Part shown: positions 31,573-40,917 of the stretch, one piece after another
Position numbering within the stretch: the first letter of the stretch is position 1
Layout: each line of letters starts with the position of its first letter
Assembly: GCF_018609725.1 (NCBI RefSeq)
Contig: NZ_JAHENT010000084.1
Location: 1-64,000, forward strand
DNA: 64,000 nucleotides
Source of the DNA: Methanohalobium sp.
GTDB lineage: Archaea; Halobacteriota; Methanosarcinia; Methanosarcinales; Methanosarcinaceae
Direction: 5' to 3'
Made by a program: the position numbers and the translations under genes
The notes under the pieces: generated by a model
The model's database searches: none
What the model was told of the DNA's origin: nothing
The model's input: the letters and a program-made list of their open reading frames with translations, nothing else

Positions 31573-31928
31573 CACTGGTAATTGGAATCGGAACTCGCAG
31601 GGATGTAACAACTCAGGAAGTCATTGATGCCGTATCAAAAGCATTGAATGAGTCAGGTTATAATCTGGATGATGTATCACTCATGGCATCCGCTAAAATG
31701 AAAGAAAACGAAACCGGTCTACTGGATGCTGCGAATATAATGGATATAAAAATTCAATTTATATCTCATGATATACTCAATCAATACAAATCACCTACAA
31801 AATCACAGGCAAGCCGGTTCGGGCTTGATGGAGTTGCAGAACCATCTGCAATAGCGCTTTCGGAAAAAAAGGAATTGTTGTTAAGGAAGAAAAAATATGG
31901 CAGAGTCACAATCGCAATCGGAGAATAA
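31569..31928 (+). CDS. CbiG C-terminal domain (CobE/GbiG-like) as a separate ORF
   Basis: IGIGTRRDVTTQEVIDAVSKAL, LASAKMKENETGLLDAA, SRFGLDGVAEPSAI. Confidence 0.82.
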   Translation: MTLVIGIGTRRDVTTQEVIDAVSKALNESGYNLDDVSLMASAKMKENETGLLDAANIMDIKIQFISHDILNQYKSPTKSQASRFGLDGVAEPSAIALSEKKELLLRKKKYGRVTIAIGE

Positions 31929-32691
31929 ACATGGTAAGCTCTATGTAGTAGGGATTGGTCCGGGTTCAGTAGAACATTTAACAATACATGCCAGAGATGT
32001 AATTCAAAATTCGGACTATGTTATAGGCAACGGTACTTACCTTGACCAGATTGAAAGTTTGTTGAACGTTCAGGAAATAATACGTAGCTCTATGGGTAAA
32101 GAAGTAGACCGTGCCAGCAGGGCAGTTGAACTTGCCCAAAGTTCAGTTGTATCCATGGTAAGTGGTGGAGATGCCAATATCTACGGAATGGCAGGTCTGG
32201 TTCTTGAGGTTGCAGAAAATGCCAAACAGGATGTAGAGGTTGAAATAGTACCTGGTGTAACTGCCATAACAGCATCTGCAAGTATTCTGGGTTCGCCGAT
32301 TGTAAATGATTTTGCTGTTATAAGTCTTAGTGATTTGCTCACTCCATGGGACATGATAGAAAAACGTCTTGATTCAGTAGCATCCACAGATTTTGTTATA
32401 TCTTTATATAATCCCAAGAGCAGAAAACGGAACTCTAATTTTTCACGAGCCATAGAAATCATCAAGCAATATAGAGATGGTTCTGTACCTGTGGGACTTG
32501 TAAAAAATGCACTTCGTGATGAAAAACAGGATTATATTGTAACAACACTTGATAATGTATTGGATTATGAAGACTGGGTGGATATGCGTACCACCGTACT
32601 TGTTGGCAACAGTGAATCACGTATCTGGAGCCAAAGCGGTTCAGATAGAATTATAACCCCAAGGGGGTATCACAGAAAATATGAATACTAA
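31897..32691 (+). CDS. cbiH: Cobalt-precorrin-3B C17-methyltransferase
   Basis: LYVVGIGPGSVEHLTIHARDVI, VSGGDANIYGMAGLVLE. Confidence 0.92.
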   Translation: MAESQSQSENKHGKLYVVGIGPGSVEHLTIHARDVIQNSDYVIGNGTYLDQIESLLNVQEIIRSSMGKEVDRASRAVELAQSSVVSMVSGGDANIYGMAGLVLEVAENAKQDVEVEIVPGVTAITASASILGSPIVNDFAVISLSDLLTPWDMIEKRLDSVASTDFVISLYNPKSRKRNSNFSRAIEIIKQYRDGSVPVGLVKNALRDEKQDYIVTTLDNVLDYEDWVDMRTTVLVGNSESRIWSQSGSDRIITPRGYHRKYEY

Positions 32692-33412
32692 AAATAAAAA
32701 TCCACAAGATGATTCAGGGGACGACAGTCTGGATGAATTTGTGGAATTCACTACCGATATTGACCCTGAACTTGTAGAAATCTGTAATGATAGTGGTGCA
32801 CAAACTAAAGAAGCAAAAGCTATCTACATGACAAGCCGCAATATTGCACGTAAAATAGTTGGAGATGAAATACCTGAAGACCGAGTACGTCAAAGATGTG
32901 TAATATCCACTGGAGACCCTTCAGTTGCAGAAATCATGAAATTTGAAGGCGACCCTATTAACTCAGGAGTTGATGCCATTAAAAAAGGCTCTCCTATATT
33001 TGTAGATATCAGGATGGTTAAGGCAGGCATCACTACAAAAGGACACAACTGTGATGTGATATGTGTTCTTGATAGGGATGAAGATGCAGAAATTGCTCAT
33101 AAATATGGTATTACAAGGACTGCAGCAGGTTTTCTAAAATGTAAAGATGAACTTGATGGGGCTATAATAGCAATCGGGAATGCACCTTCTGCCGCGATAA
33201 CAGTTTGCCGACTAATAGAACATGGTGTACGTCCTGCACTTGTAGTGGGTACACCTGTAGGATTTGTAAATTCAGCCGAATCAAAGGAAATGGTTCGGAA
33301 TATGGATGTACCATCAATTACCTGTGAAGGTACAAGAGGTGGAACTCCAATTGCAGTAGCGTGTGTTAATGAACTGGTTTCGATTTCACGCGAAAAACAA
33401 GAATGTGAATAA
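32681..33412 (+). CDS. cbiC: Cobalt-precorrin-8 methylmutase
   Basis: VISTGDPSVAEIMKF, IAIGNAPSAAITVCRLIEHGVRPALVVGTPVGFVNSAESKE. Confidence 0.92.
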   Translation: MNTKNKNPQDDSGDDSLDEFVEFTTDIDPELVEICNDSGAQTKEAKAIYMTSRNIARKIVGDEIPEDRVRQRCVISTGDPSVAEIMKFEGDPINSGVDAIKKGSPIFVDIRMVKAGITTKGHNCDVICVLDRDEDAEIAHKYGITRTAAGFLKCKDELDGAIIAIGNAPSAAITVCRLIEHGVRPALVVGTPVGFVNSAESKEMVRNMDVPSITCEGTRGGTPIAVACVNELVSISREKQECE

Positions 33413-34081
33413 TCACAGCATATAGGTTGTAATATGACTGGTGTAAATCATCCAGATTCCGATTGATATCAGCACTATTCCAGCTGTTTTTTTCACATGA
33501 ATTCCATATTTTGAAATTTTACCAAGTTTTGATGTTGTTATGTTTGCAGAGTAGGCTATTATCAGCATCGGAACTGCAAATCCCATCGAATATATTAAAA
33601 GTAAAAATCCTCCCTGAATGATATTGCTACCTACAGCAACCATAGTGAGAATTGCTCCTAGTATAGGTCCTACACATGGAATCCATATAATCCCAAGAGA
33701 TATGCCCAGAACCAATCCACCCAATAATCCGTTATCGTTTAAACGTTTACTGGAGAATTTATCCAGTAATGCATTATTGAATATGTTCAATTCAAGCAAC
33801 ATCACCAGTCCAAGTCCTATAATGACTATTTCAGCAACAAGGTAAATATAATCTCTGTATGCCTGAAAACCAGCACTGAATGCCGATGTTATTATTCCCA
33901 TTAAGGTAAAGGATATCGATAATCCCAGTATAATGGCAATTGGTCTGTATTTTCCACTGTTACTGGAATATGCAAGTATTGCAGGTAATAAAGGAAGAAC
34001 ACACGGTGAAATGATACTGGCAATCCCTGCAACAAACGCTGCAGCAGGACCGGCTGTTGAGGCAGATGTTATAAAATCCAT
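33413..34081 (-). CDS. ccdA: CcdA-like cytochrome c biogenesis/thiol redox membrane protein
   Basis: AGIASIISPCVLPLLPAIL and GIIWIPCVGPILGAIL. Confidence 0.88.
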   Translation of the reverse strand: MDFITSASTAGPAAAFVAGIASIISPCVLPLLPAILAYSSNSGKYRPIAIILGLSISFTLMGIITSAFSAGFQAYRDYIYLVAEIVIIGLGLVMLLELNIFNNALLDKFSSKRLNDNGLLGGLVLGISLGIIWIPCVGPILGAILTMVAVGSNIIQGGFLLLIYSMGFAVPMLIIAYSANITTSKLGKISKYGIHVKKTAGIVLISIGIWMIYTSHITTYML

Positions 34082-34083
34082 AT

Positions 34084-34578
34084 TTAACCGGTTCTGTTTT
34101 CAATTGCATATTCAAGTGTTTTTACAAGTCTTTGTTTTTGAGTGACACCTAAAAATCTGGCTTTTTCGCGCTGGATGGTTGTATCACCGTTTTCTGTCAT
34201 GTATACATATTCTCCACCGCTATTGATATCAACAACGACAACAGAATCAGGTATTGAATGGATATTGAATCTTTTGGCAATATCTGGTGTCATATCCACA
34301 TTTACGTACATTACCTCTGCTTTTTCCTTGTATTCATTTGCGATTTCTTCAATGATGGGTCTTTGTCTGTCACATGCAGAGCACCATTCTGCACCGAATT
34401 CAATCAAAACTGAATTGTTTTCAATTGTTTTGTTTATCTGCTGGATGCTGGTAACTCTATCTGAACCGCCGGATGAGTAATCATTATTGTTATTATCAGC
34501 ACCATTATCACTTTCAATACAACCTATTGTAGATAGTATAAATATTGATAAAATTGTGAATAATACGAGTTTTTTCAT
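34084..34578 (-). CDS. Thioredoxin-like lipoprotein
   Basis: Lipobox-like STIGC; EFGAEWCSACDRQRPI. Confidence 0.88.
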   Translation of the reverse strand: MKKLVLFTILSIFILSTIGCIESDNGADNNNNDYSSGGSDRVTSIQQINKTIENNSVLIEFGAEWCSACDRQRPIIEEIANEYKEKAEVMYVNVDMTPDIAKRFNIHSIPDSVVVVDINSGGEYVYMTENGDTTIQREKARFLGVTQKQRLVKTLEYAIENRTG

Positions 34579-34699
34579 ATACCCACCACCACTAAGTTTG
34601 TGATTTTTATTTGATTTATTATTTTGTAGGTTTAAATTTTTTGTGCGTATTTGGCAAAACCGAACAAAATTTTTGTCTATATGAAACTTAATTTAAAAA

Positions 34700-35422
34700 T
34701 TAAAAGCATTCAGATTTTTCACTGTTTTTGACTTGCCATCTAACCAATAAACCTTCATCCATCTGCTCAAAATCTACAAGTTTTAATTTAAGCATATCTA
34801 TTTCTGGAAATCCTGAACCATCAACAAGGCTTGGTGCGGTAGACCCACCTATAATGAGATTGCCAATAAAAGCATGGATTTCATCTACAAGTTTCAGGGA
34901 TAAAAGGCTCCAGTTTAAGTTGGATCCCCCTTCAACCATCAGTTTTTCAATCCCCATATCTTTTAATTTTTCAACCAGTATTTTAAGGTCAACTTTATCA
35001 TTACCGGCAACAATAACCTCTGCTTTTTTTTCCAGTGTTTTTATCTTCTCCTCTGGTGCACATTTTGAGACAGCAATTACTCGTTTTCCTTCGCCTTTTT
35101 TAATAATATCAGCATCTATAGGTGTCCTTCCATTGCTGTCTACAACTATACGTGCAGGGTTTTCATCAAAACCATTATCCTTTCGGTATTTTTTTCGATT
35201 TTCGGATTTTATGGTAAGGCTTGGGTCATCAGCAAGTACCGTTCCGATACCTACCATTACTGCATCAGAGTCCTTTTTAAGCTCATCAACGCGTTCAAAG
35301 TCACTGTCTCCTGATATCTTGACCTGCTTGCGTTCTTTTGTGGATATTTTTCCGTCTGCCGATACAGCAGCATTTAGAAAAATAAAGGGTCTATTACAGG
35401 TATTGGTTCGTTTTTCATTCAT
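34700..35422 (-). CDS. 2,5-diamino-6-(ribosylamino)-pyrimidinone 5'-phosphate reductase (RibD-C family)
   Basis: AVSADGKISTKERKQVKISGDSDFERVDELKKDSDAVMVGIGTVLADDPSL. Confidence 0.88.
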   Translation of the reverse strand: MNEKRTNTCNRPFIFLNAAVSADGKISTKERKQVKISGDSDFERVDELKKDSDAVMVGIGTVLADDPSLTIKSENRKKYRKDNGFDENPARIVVDSNGRTPIDADIIKKGEGKRVIAVSKCAPEEKIKTLEKKAEVIVAGNDKVDLKILVEKLKDMGIEKLMVEGGSNLNWSLLSLKLVDEIHAFIGNLIIGGSTAPSLVDGSGFPEIDMLKLKLVDFEQMDEGLLVRWQVKNSEKSECF

Positions 35423-35448
35423 AAGTTGTCAACGACTAAATTCAATGG

Positions 35449-36303
35449 TCAGTGTTCCAGTAACGCTTTTAACAGATCGCGGTCTCTGAGAAGTCCTAGT
35501 AAGTCACCATTACCATTGATAACAGGTATCTGATCGATGTCATGGCGTTTCATGGACAGTGCACATTCACTTACCCCTGACATGGGAGTGGCTGTGATTA
35601 AATCAGTAACCATTATCTCGCTGGTGGCTACATTTGGTGCTTTTATTCTTGAAACACTATAGTAGATACTCATAGTATCTCTTATTGATTCCCATGTCCA
35701 TTCATCTTCATCTTCTGCAGTTGCTGACATGTCCGATACTTCTACTGAATCCTCAATAATACTGGCGCTTATAATATCTCTATCAGAAATCAATCCCACA
35801 AAACCGAGACTTTTGTCCAGTACTGGAGATACATTCATATTTGAAAATTCCATGATTTTTGCCACAATAGGCAGCGGAGTTTCATCCCATACAGGAACAA
35901 GTCCGTCATTAAGATACATATCAATCTGGTCAGTTATATTAAGGTCAGCCATGCTTCCAACCACATCTGCAATGGTTACAAGTCCTACAAGCTGTTCTTC
36001 ATCTACAACAGGCAACCTGCGAACGTTGTGGTCAAGGAGTAGTCTTGCAGCTACTGTTATATCAACGTCAGATGAAATAGTAACAGGGTCTCTTGTCATA
36101 AGAAGAGCAAGCTGTTCCTCTTCAGGATATTTGAGCAAATTATTGCGACTGACAATCCCCACTACTTTATTTTCTTTGATAACAGGTACCCCGGAAACCT
36201 GTTTATCTTTTAATATTTCAAGAACTTCTTCCCGTGAACCGGGAATTGTTGCATATGCAACATCTTTAATCATTATGTCTCTTATTTTGGTATTTTTTGG
36301 CAT
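35449..36303 (-). CDS. Tandem CBS-domain protein
   Basis: Four CBS-like repeats. Confidence 0.88.
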   Translation of the reverse strand: MPKNTKIRDIMIKDVAYATIPGSREEVLEILKDKQVSGVPVIKENKVVGIVSRNNLLKYPEEEQLALLMTRDPVTISSDVDITVAARLLLDHNVRRLPVVDEEQLVGLVTIADVVGSMADLNITDQIDMYLNDGLVPVWDETPLPIVAKIMEFSNMNVSPVLDKSLGFVGLISDRDIISASIIEDSVEVSDMSATAEDEDEWTWESIRDTMSIYYSVSRIKAPNVATSEIMVTDLITATPMSGVSECALSMKRHDIDQIPVINGNGDLLGLLRDRDLLKALLEH

Positions 36304-36336
36304 CGTTTCCTCGAAACCTCCGTTTTATTTAATTAT

Positions 36337-36792
36337 TTATTCCTTCTTTTCTTCTCCTCTTACTACCAGCACAGGTGCAGGAGAATTACGTATAACTTTT
36401 TCTGCAACACTACCAAGCAAAAATTTATCCAGACCGCTTTTACCTAAAGTTCCCATTACTATAACATCTATATCATTGTTATTGGCAAAATCGATTATTT
36501 CATGACTTGGATGGCCTTCAAGGATAGTAGGTTCACATTCAAGTCCGGCTTCTTCCGCCAATTTTACTACTTGATCGGTTGCTTCTCTACCTTCCTTTTT
36601 TATAAGATCATACATCATTTCCCAGCCTGAATCCATAGGGATAGATGAAAATGCAGCAGTATCAACTACATAGACAGGGTAAACCTTTGCATTGCTGATT
36701 TTTGCAAGGTCAACTCCGTATTCAATCGCTTTTTGATTTTGTTCTGAACCATCGGTAGCAATCAATATTTTTTTGTATAAATCACTATTCAT
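36337..36792 (-). CDS. Universal stress protein (UspA family)
   Basis: ILIATDGSEQNQKAIEYGVDLAK; VMGTLGKSGLDKFLLGSVAEKVIRNSPAPVLVV. Confidence 0.92.
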   Translation of the reverse strand: MNSDLYKKILIATDGSEQNQKAIEYGVDLAKISNAKVYPVYVVDTAAFSSIPMDSGWEMMYDLIKKEGREATDQVVKLAEEAGLECEPTILEGHPSHEIIDFANNNDIDVIVMGTLGKSGLDKFLLGSVAEKVIRNSPAPVLVVRGEEKKE

Positions 36793-36805
36793 ATTTTGTT
36801 CTCCT

Positions 36806-37912
36806 TTATGCACGGATTATTGATAGTATATCGTCAGGTCTCCCACGTCTGACAATTCCGCTAACCGGATTGTTGATGTTTGATAGATTATTGGATTTGC
36901 CGTTAAGTACCATGAGACTTGCAAGGTTTCCTTCCTGTATTGAACCGGTTTTTTCAAGTCCCAAAGCTGTTGCACCCTTAAGAGTGCACATTTTAAATAC
37001 TTGTCTGTCTTCTATTCCAAACAATTTTGATAACGTTTCCATTTCTGCAAACATGTTTACAGAATTTAGCATGACATTATCAGTACCTATAGCCACATTA
37101 ATCTCCTCTTCAAGCATATCTGCAACAGGCGGCATACCAACACCGGTTGTAAAATTAGAACGAGGACAAGCAACTACTGGTATGTTTTCATCGGATACAT
37201 CCTTAAGGTCCTGACGGTTTGCATGGGTTAAGTGTACCATTAAATCAGGTTTAAGGGACAATGCCTCTGATATATCAGAACGCTGTTTTTCACCAGCATG
37301 AATAGCAAAAAGCCCTTTGTTTTTTCTGGTATAATCGCTAATTTTTTCCAATAACTTCATGTCCATATCATTAACACCGCTGATTCCCAGTCCTTTAGTG
37401 TTTTTTAGTATTCTGTCTATTTCAGATATGGCGTTACTTTCAGGACCTTCGGTATCTGTGGGTCTCCCAAGAATAATGTTGTCAATGTTTGTATCATCAA
37501 TGGCTTCTTTTAATGCCTGTATTCCTGTCACACCGCTTTCTCTAAAATCTGCGAATGCACCTGTACCAGTGTTAATCATATCTTTTATACTTGACTTCAT
37601 ACTCTCCACGAGTTTGTTGTATGAAGTCCTGTGTAAAATTTGATGTTTGAGACCATCGGGTGGTTTTACCAGTAAATCAAGATCTCGTTCAAGTCTATAT
37701 CCTCTGTATCTCCCTAGAGGTGGGTCTTTGAATACAGAATCTCCGATATGTGTATGAGCGTTTACAAAACAAGGAGCGATAATATTGTCTGTTTCGCGTT
37801 TTTCTTCCCCTATTTCTTTTATAACCCCCTCTTTGATACAGATATAGCCATCAATTAGCTCAAGTTCATCACCAGCCAGAATGGTGCCAGATATTACCTG
37901 TTCTCCTGACAT
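36806..37912 (-). CDS. Amidohydrolase family protein
   Basis: CFVNAHTHIGDS, FAIHAGE, VAIGTDNVMLNS. Confidence 0.83.
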   Translation of the reverse strand: MSGEQVISGTILAGDELELIDGYICIKEGVIKEIGEEKRETDNIIAPCFVNAHTHIGDSVFKDPPLGRYRGYRLERDLDLLVKPPDGLKHQILHRTSYNKLVESMKSSIKDMINTGTGAFADFRESGVTGIQALKEAIDDTNIDNIILGRPTDTEGPESNAISEIDRILKNTKGLGISGVNDMDMKLLEKISDYTRKNKGLFAIHAGEKQRSDISEALSLKPDLMVHLTHANRQDLKDVSDENIPVVACPRSNFTTGVGMPPVADMLEEEINVAIGTDNVMLNSVNMFAEMETLSKLFGIEDRQVFKMCTLKGATALGLEKTGSIQEGNLASLMVLNGKSNNLSNINNPVSGIVRRGRPDDILSIIRA

Positions 37913-38123
37913 GAAATCATATATGAGTAGTTATAATAATTAATATAGTTAATTGTTAGAACAAGTTCAACATAAATTCTAATGTTAAAAATCGGGAACC
38001 TAACCACATCTTAGTGTTCTGGGTTCACTTATTCCAGAGGAAAAAGGGTTAGAACTGATAAATCTAAAAAAATTCTGTCGACATTGATTTTATATACATG
38101 TTAATATAATCTATACTGTAGGT

Positions 38124-38207
38124 GTTGCGGGACAATAAAAATAGCACCAAATCCTGAGAAAGACGTAGAGGGGGTTGTTGGCTAGTGGGGTCTAATTGTC
38201 CCGCAAC
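38124..38207. mobile_element. 84-bp MITE-like element with 13-bp perfect terminal inverted repeats
   Basis: GTTGCGGGACAAT (38124-38136) and ATTGTCCCGCAAC (38195-38207). Confidence 0.5.
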
Positions 38208-38556
38208 TGACTCTTATTATTCTATTTTTATTATAAAATCTTTTTGTGTTTATTAAAATAGTTTTTACATTTTTGGTATTTTTATTAACAGAAATGGATA
38301 TGATTATACATAATATTGAAGTTACTGATTATAGCCCGAGCTTTTAGAGTCTGCTTGCTTTGGTTAAAACAATCTTTTCTGGATATTATGAGCTTTAAAT
38401 TTCCTCATAATGCGGTCATAATCTTTATCGTTATCGACAAATATAATGTCACCTCTTTGGTTTATATGTCCGGGACAGGTTCTCAAACATTATGCAATCT
38501 TCGATGGAATTTACTTCTAACGTTAAGTTTATATTTTTCTACACAATAATAGTAAT

Positions 38557-38746
38557 CGCGTATTGTAAAGTTCCTTGCATGAGATTAGGGCTTTAAACAA
38601 GCCTTTCTGTGAGTGTACAGATAACCCCAATACGCGACAATATGATAATGCGACAATGCCCGTCACGAGGGGTAACTGGAATTGACAGCGGAAAATCCAG
38701 AGGATGATATTCCGGAGTTAGTGCGTCGGGTTACAGCATTATCATA
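38557..38746. other. Densely base-paired non-coding element (two adjacent inverted-repeat domains)
   Basis: CGCGTATTG/CAATACGCG enclosing two small hairpins, then TATGATAATGC/GCATTATCATA enclosing TAACTGGAAT/ATTCCGGAGTTA. Confidence 0.5.
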
Positions 38747-38768
38747 AAATCTCACAATTTTTTCTGGT

Positions 38769-39089
38769 GTGGATATGTCACTTGAAGATGCTGTAAGAGA
38801 ATCAGATAATTTGGTTGTTATTGATATATCTGTGACTCCCAATTCTAAAACTATTAGTGTACCTGATAATTACAATCAGTGGCGAAACCGCATAGAAGTA
38901 AAACTTACCCAGAAGGCAGAGAGTGGGAAAGCTAATAATCAGTTAATTGAAAACTTTTCAGAATTTTTCGGGGTTAATAAATCGAATATAAAAATTACCA
39001 GTGGCGAAAAAAGCAGTCAGAAATCGGTTAGTATCAAAGGATTAAGTTATGATAATGCTGTATCAATACTTAAATCAGGGGTTAAATGA
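38769..39089 (+). CDS. DUF167 (YggU) family protein
   Basis: VIDISVTPNSKTISVPDNYNQWRNRIEVKLTQKAESGKANNQLIENFSEFF. Confidence 0.88.
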   Translation: MDMSLEDAVRESDNLVVIDISVTPNSKTISVPDNYNQWRNRIEVKLTQKAESGKANNQLIENFSEFFGVNKSNIKITSGEKSSQKSVSIKGLSYDNAVSILKSGVK

Positions 39090-39104
39090 TATATTGTAAA
39101 AATA

Positions 39105-39127
39105 AATTCCAGCTAAAAACTGGAATT
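39105..39127. terminator. Hairpin terminator between convergent genes
   Basis: AATTCCAG-N7-CTGGAATT perfect 8-bp stem. Confidence 0.65.
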
Positions 39128-39137
39128 ATTTCTGTAT

Positions 39138-40343
39138 TTATTCTATGCCATCTCTGACAATATTGGCTGTTCTTTCAGCATTGAAAGCTTTCAGGAAATA
39201 GAGCGTTTCGGCATAAGCCATTGCATCGATTGCTCGTCTTGTATCCTCGTTTACAGAATATATTCTGTCAAAGAATTGTTTGATTGCGAATTTGCTATAT
39301 TTGCCAAATATTTCGCTGTCTGTTTTTTCCGGTGATTTTTGTTTGTAGTTTTCTACTGTCCAGTTCCAGATATCGTTATATAGTTCGGGTTCAAAAAGTT
39401 TGAAAGCATCCCATACAAGGTTCATGTAGAAAGTACCCACATTTCCTTTTATTATCTCTCCATGTGGGAAATGGTCATGTATAAGTTCACGTGGTGTACC
39501 AGTAATCCCGTGTTGTGCTATTCTAACTTTTAGGTTATTCTCTTTTAAAGCCTGTGCCACTTTTATGGTCTGGGGTATGTCGATTGATACCTGTTCTATG
39601 AGTTTGCCCTGTGAATCATAGGTGTTTCCATGAGCACTTCCGTTTGCTATCGCCAGTACTTGTGGATAAACTCCATTTTCATTTAGTGCTTTGATAAATG
39701 TAACAGCTTCTTCCGGTTTGGTTAGCACTCTTCCATGCTCGTCTTCCCTTCCAATTTCTCCTACTTCTACTTCAAGCCCGTATTCTCTGTCAACCATCTT
39801 TTCTTCTATAAATTTTGCAATCTCAGTTGTTGCATCTATATTATCTTTCAATTCTTCACGAAGGTCTCCACCTTGGAAATTGAAAAGGTGTGATGCGTCA
39901 ATAGCAAAAGATGTGTATCCTGCATCTATCTGGGCTTTTACTAATTCTTTTGTTTTTTCTATGTCTTCTCTATCACCTTTTTTGATACCAATATGGTCGG
40001 CATGTAATGCCCATATATCGTACCCTACATCTTTTGCTGCCTGATAACACTGTTCTGAAAAATCAGAAGGATATAACCCTGTATATCCATTTTCAAGGTT
40101 GCATTCAGACCTTGCAAGCTCCAGTATTATGGGAGCATCCGCATCCTTGGCTGCGCGCAAGATTCCTCTTGTAACCAGACCTATTCTGGGGTTTGCAGCC
40201 ATAACAATTGTTTTCTGATTCTGTAAAATATTGAATATGTATTTACTGGGTTTTGGGTCATATTCACTTTCAAGCATTTGATTGCAATAATTTCTGAATT
40301 GTTCAGAGATTTCGCATATCGGTTCAAAATCTTCGTCTGTCAT
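39138..40343 (-). CDS. Class II (zinc-type) aldolase family protein
   Basis: VMAANPRIGLVTRGILRAAKDADAPIILELARSE, ALHADHIG, FAIDASHLFNF, VEVGEIG, ANGSAHGNTYD. Confidence 0.8.
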   Translation of the reverse strand: MTDEDFEPICEISEQFRNYCNQMLESEYDPKPSKYIFNILQNQKTIVMAANPRIGLVTRGILRAAKDADAPIILELARSECNLENGYTGLYPSDFSEQCYQAAKDVGYDIWALHADHIGIKKGDREDIEKTKELVKAQIDAGYTSFAIDASHLFNFQGGDLREELKDNIDATTEIAKFIEEKMVDREYGLEVEVGEIGREDEHGRVLTKPEEAVTFIKALNENGVYPQVLAIANGSAHGNTYDSQGKLIEQVSIDIPQTIKVAQALKENNLKVRIAQHGITGTPRELIHDHFPHGEIIKGNVGTFYMNLVWDAFKLFEPELYNDIWNWTVENYKQKSPEKTDSEIFGKYSKFAIKQFFDRIYSVNEDTRRAIDAMAYAETLYFLKAFNAERTANIVRDGIE

Positions 40344-40392
40344 AATTTACCTCGTATGAATATAGTGTAAATTTGATTTTTTACTTTATTAA

Positions 40393-40875
40393 TTATTCTG
40401 TAAATCTGCTATCGGATTTTTTTGTTTTAACTTTATGTATATTGTTTTCCAGCCAACCGATTTTAATATCTTTTTTATCATCTACAATCATATCTGGTAC
40501 ATAGGGCTTGATATCCAAAAGAGGTGTACCATCGACAATATCGGCATCTTTAATATGTACAATGTTTTTATCAACATCTACAACACGAACTACAGAAATT
40601 CCTATGGGATTAGGTCGTTTTGGAGCTCTTGTTGCGAATAACCCATGTTTTTTGGAGTCCATGAATGGCTTAACAGATAGAGAATAGTCATCGGACAAAT
40701 GGAAATGATATATAAGATATATATGTGAAAATCCTTCGAGGTCTTCTAATCCTTTTTCATATTCGGGATAAATTTCTATATAACCATTTATCCCTCTGGC
40801 ACCTGCTGGTTGTATGGGGCTCTCCTCACGTTTTTTTAAATCTGTATGAATCACTCCTATTGGTTCATATTTCAT
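40393..40875 (-). CDS. trmO: TrmO-like tRNA N6-methyltransferase
   Basis: YEPIGVIHTD, GLFATRAPKRPNPIGISVVRVV. Confidence 0.85.
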   Translation of the reverse strand: MKYEPIGVIHTDLKKREESPIQPAGARGINGYIEIYPEYEKGLEDLEGFSHIYLIYHFHLSDDYSLSVKPFMDSKKHGLFATRAPKRPNPIGISVVRVVDVDKNIVHIKDADIVDGTPLLDIKPYVPDMIVDDKKDIKIGWLENNIHKVKTKKSDSRFTE

Positions 40876-40917
40876 TTGGTTCGTCTCCTATATTTCAGTA
40901 GGATTTAATTTAGAATA

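Noticed and set aside
27530-33412. Cobalamin riboswitch in the cobalamin gene cluster
   Set aside because: Looked in the cbiP/cbiT divergent gap (29024-29110); it is too short (<90 bp) and no cobalamin-box-like sequence was seen.
34728-35489. 253-aa plus-strand ORF
   Set aside because: Antisense to the RibD-C-like reductase; Ser/Thr-rich shadow ORF.
35729-36505. 258-aa plus-strand ORF
   Set aside because: Antisense to CBS-domain and UspA genes.
38316-38549. 77-aa plus-strand ORF
   Set aside because: No motif; the opposite strand reads more like a decayed gene.
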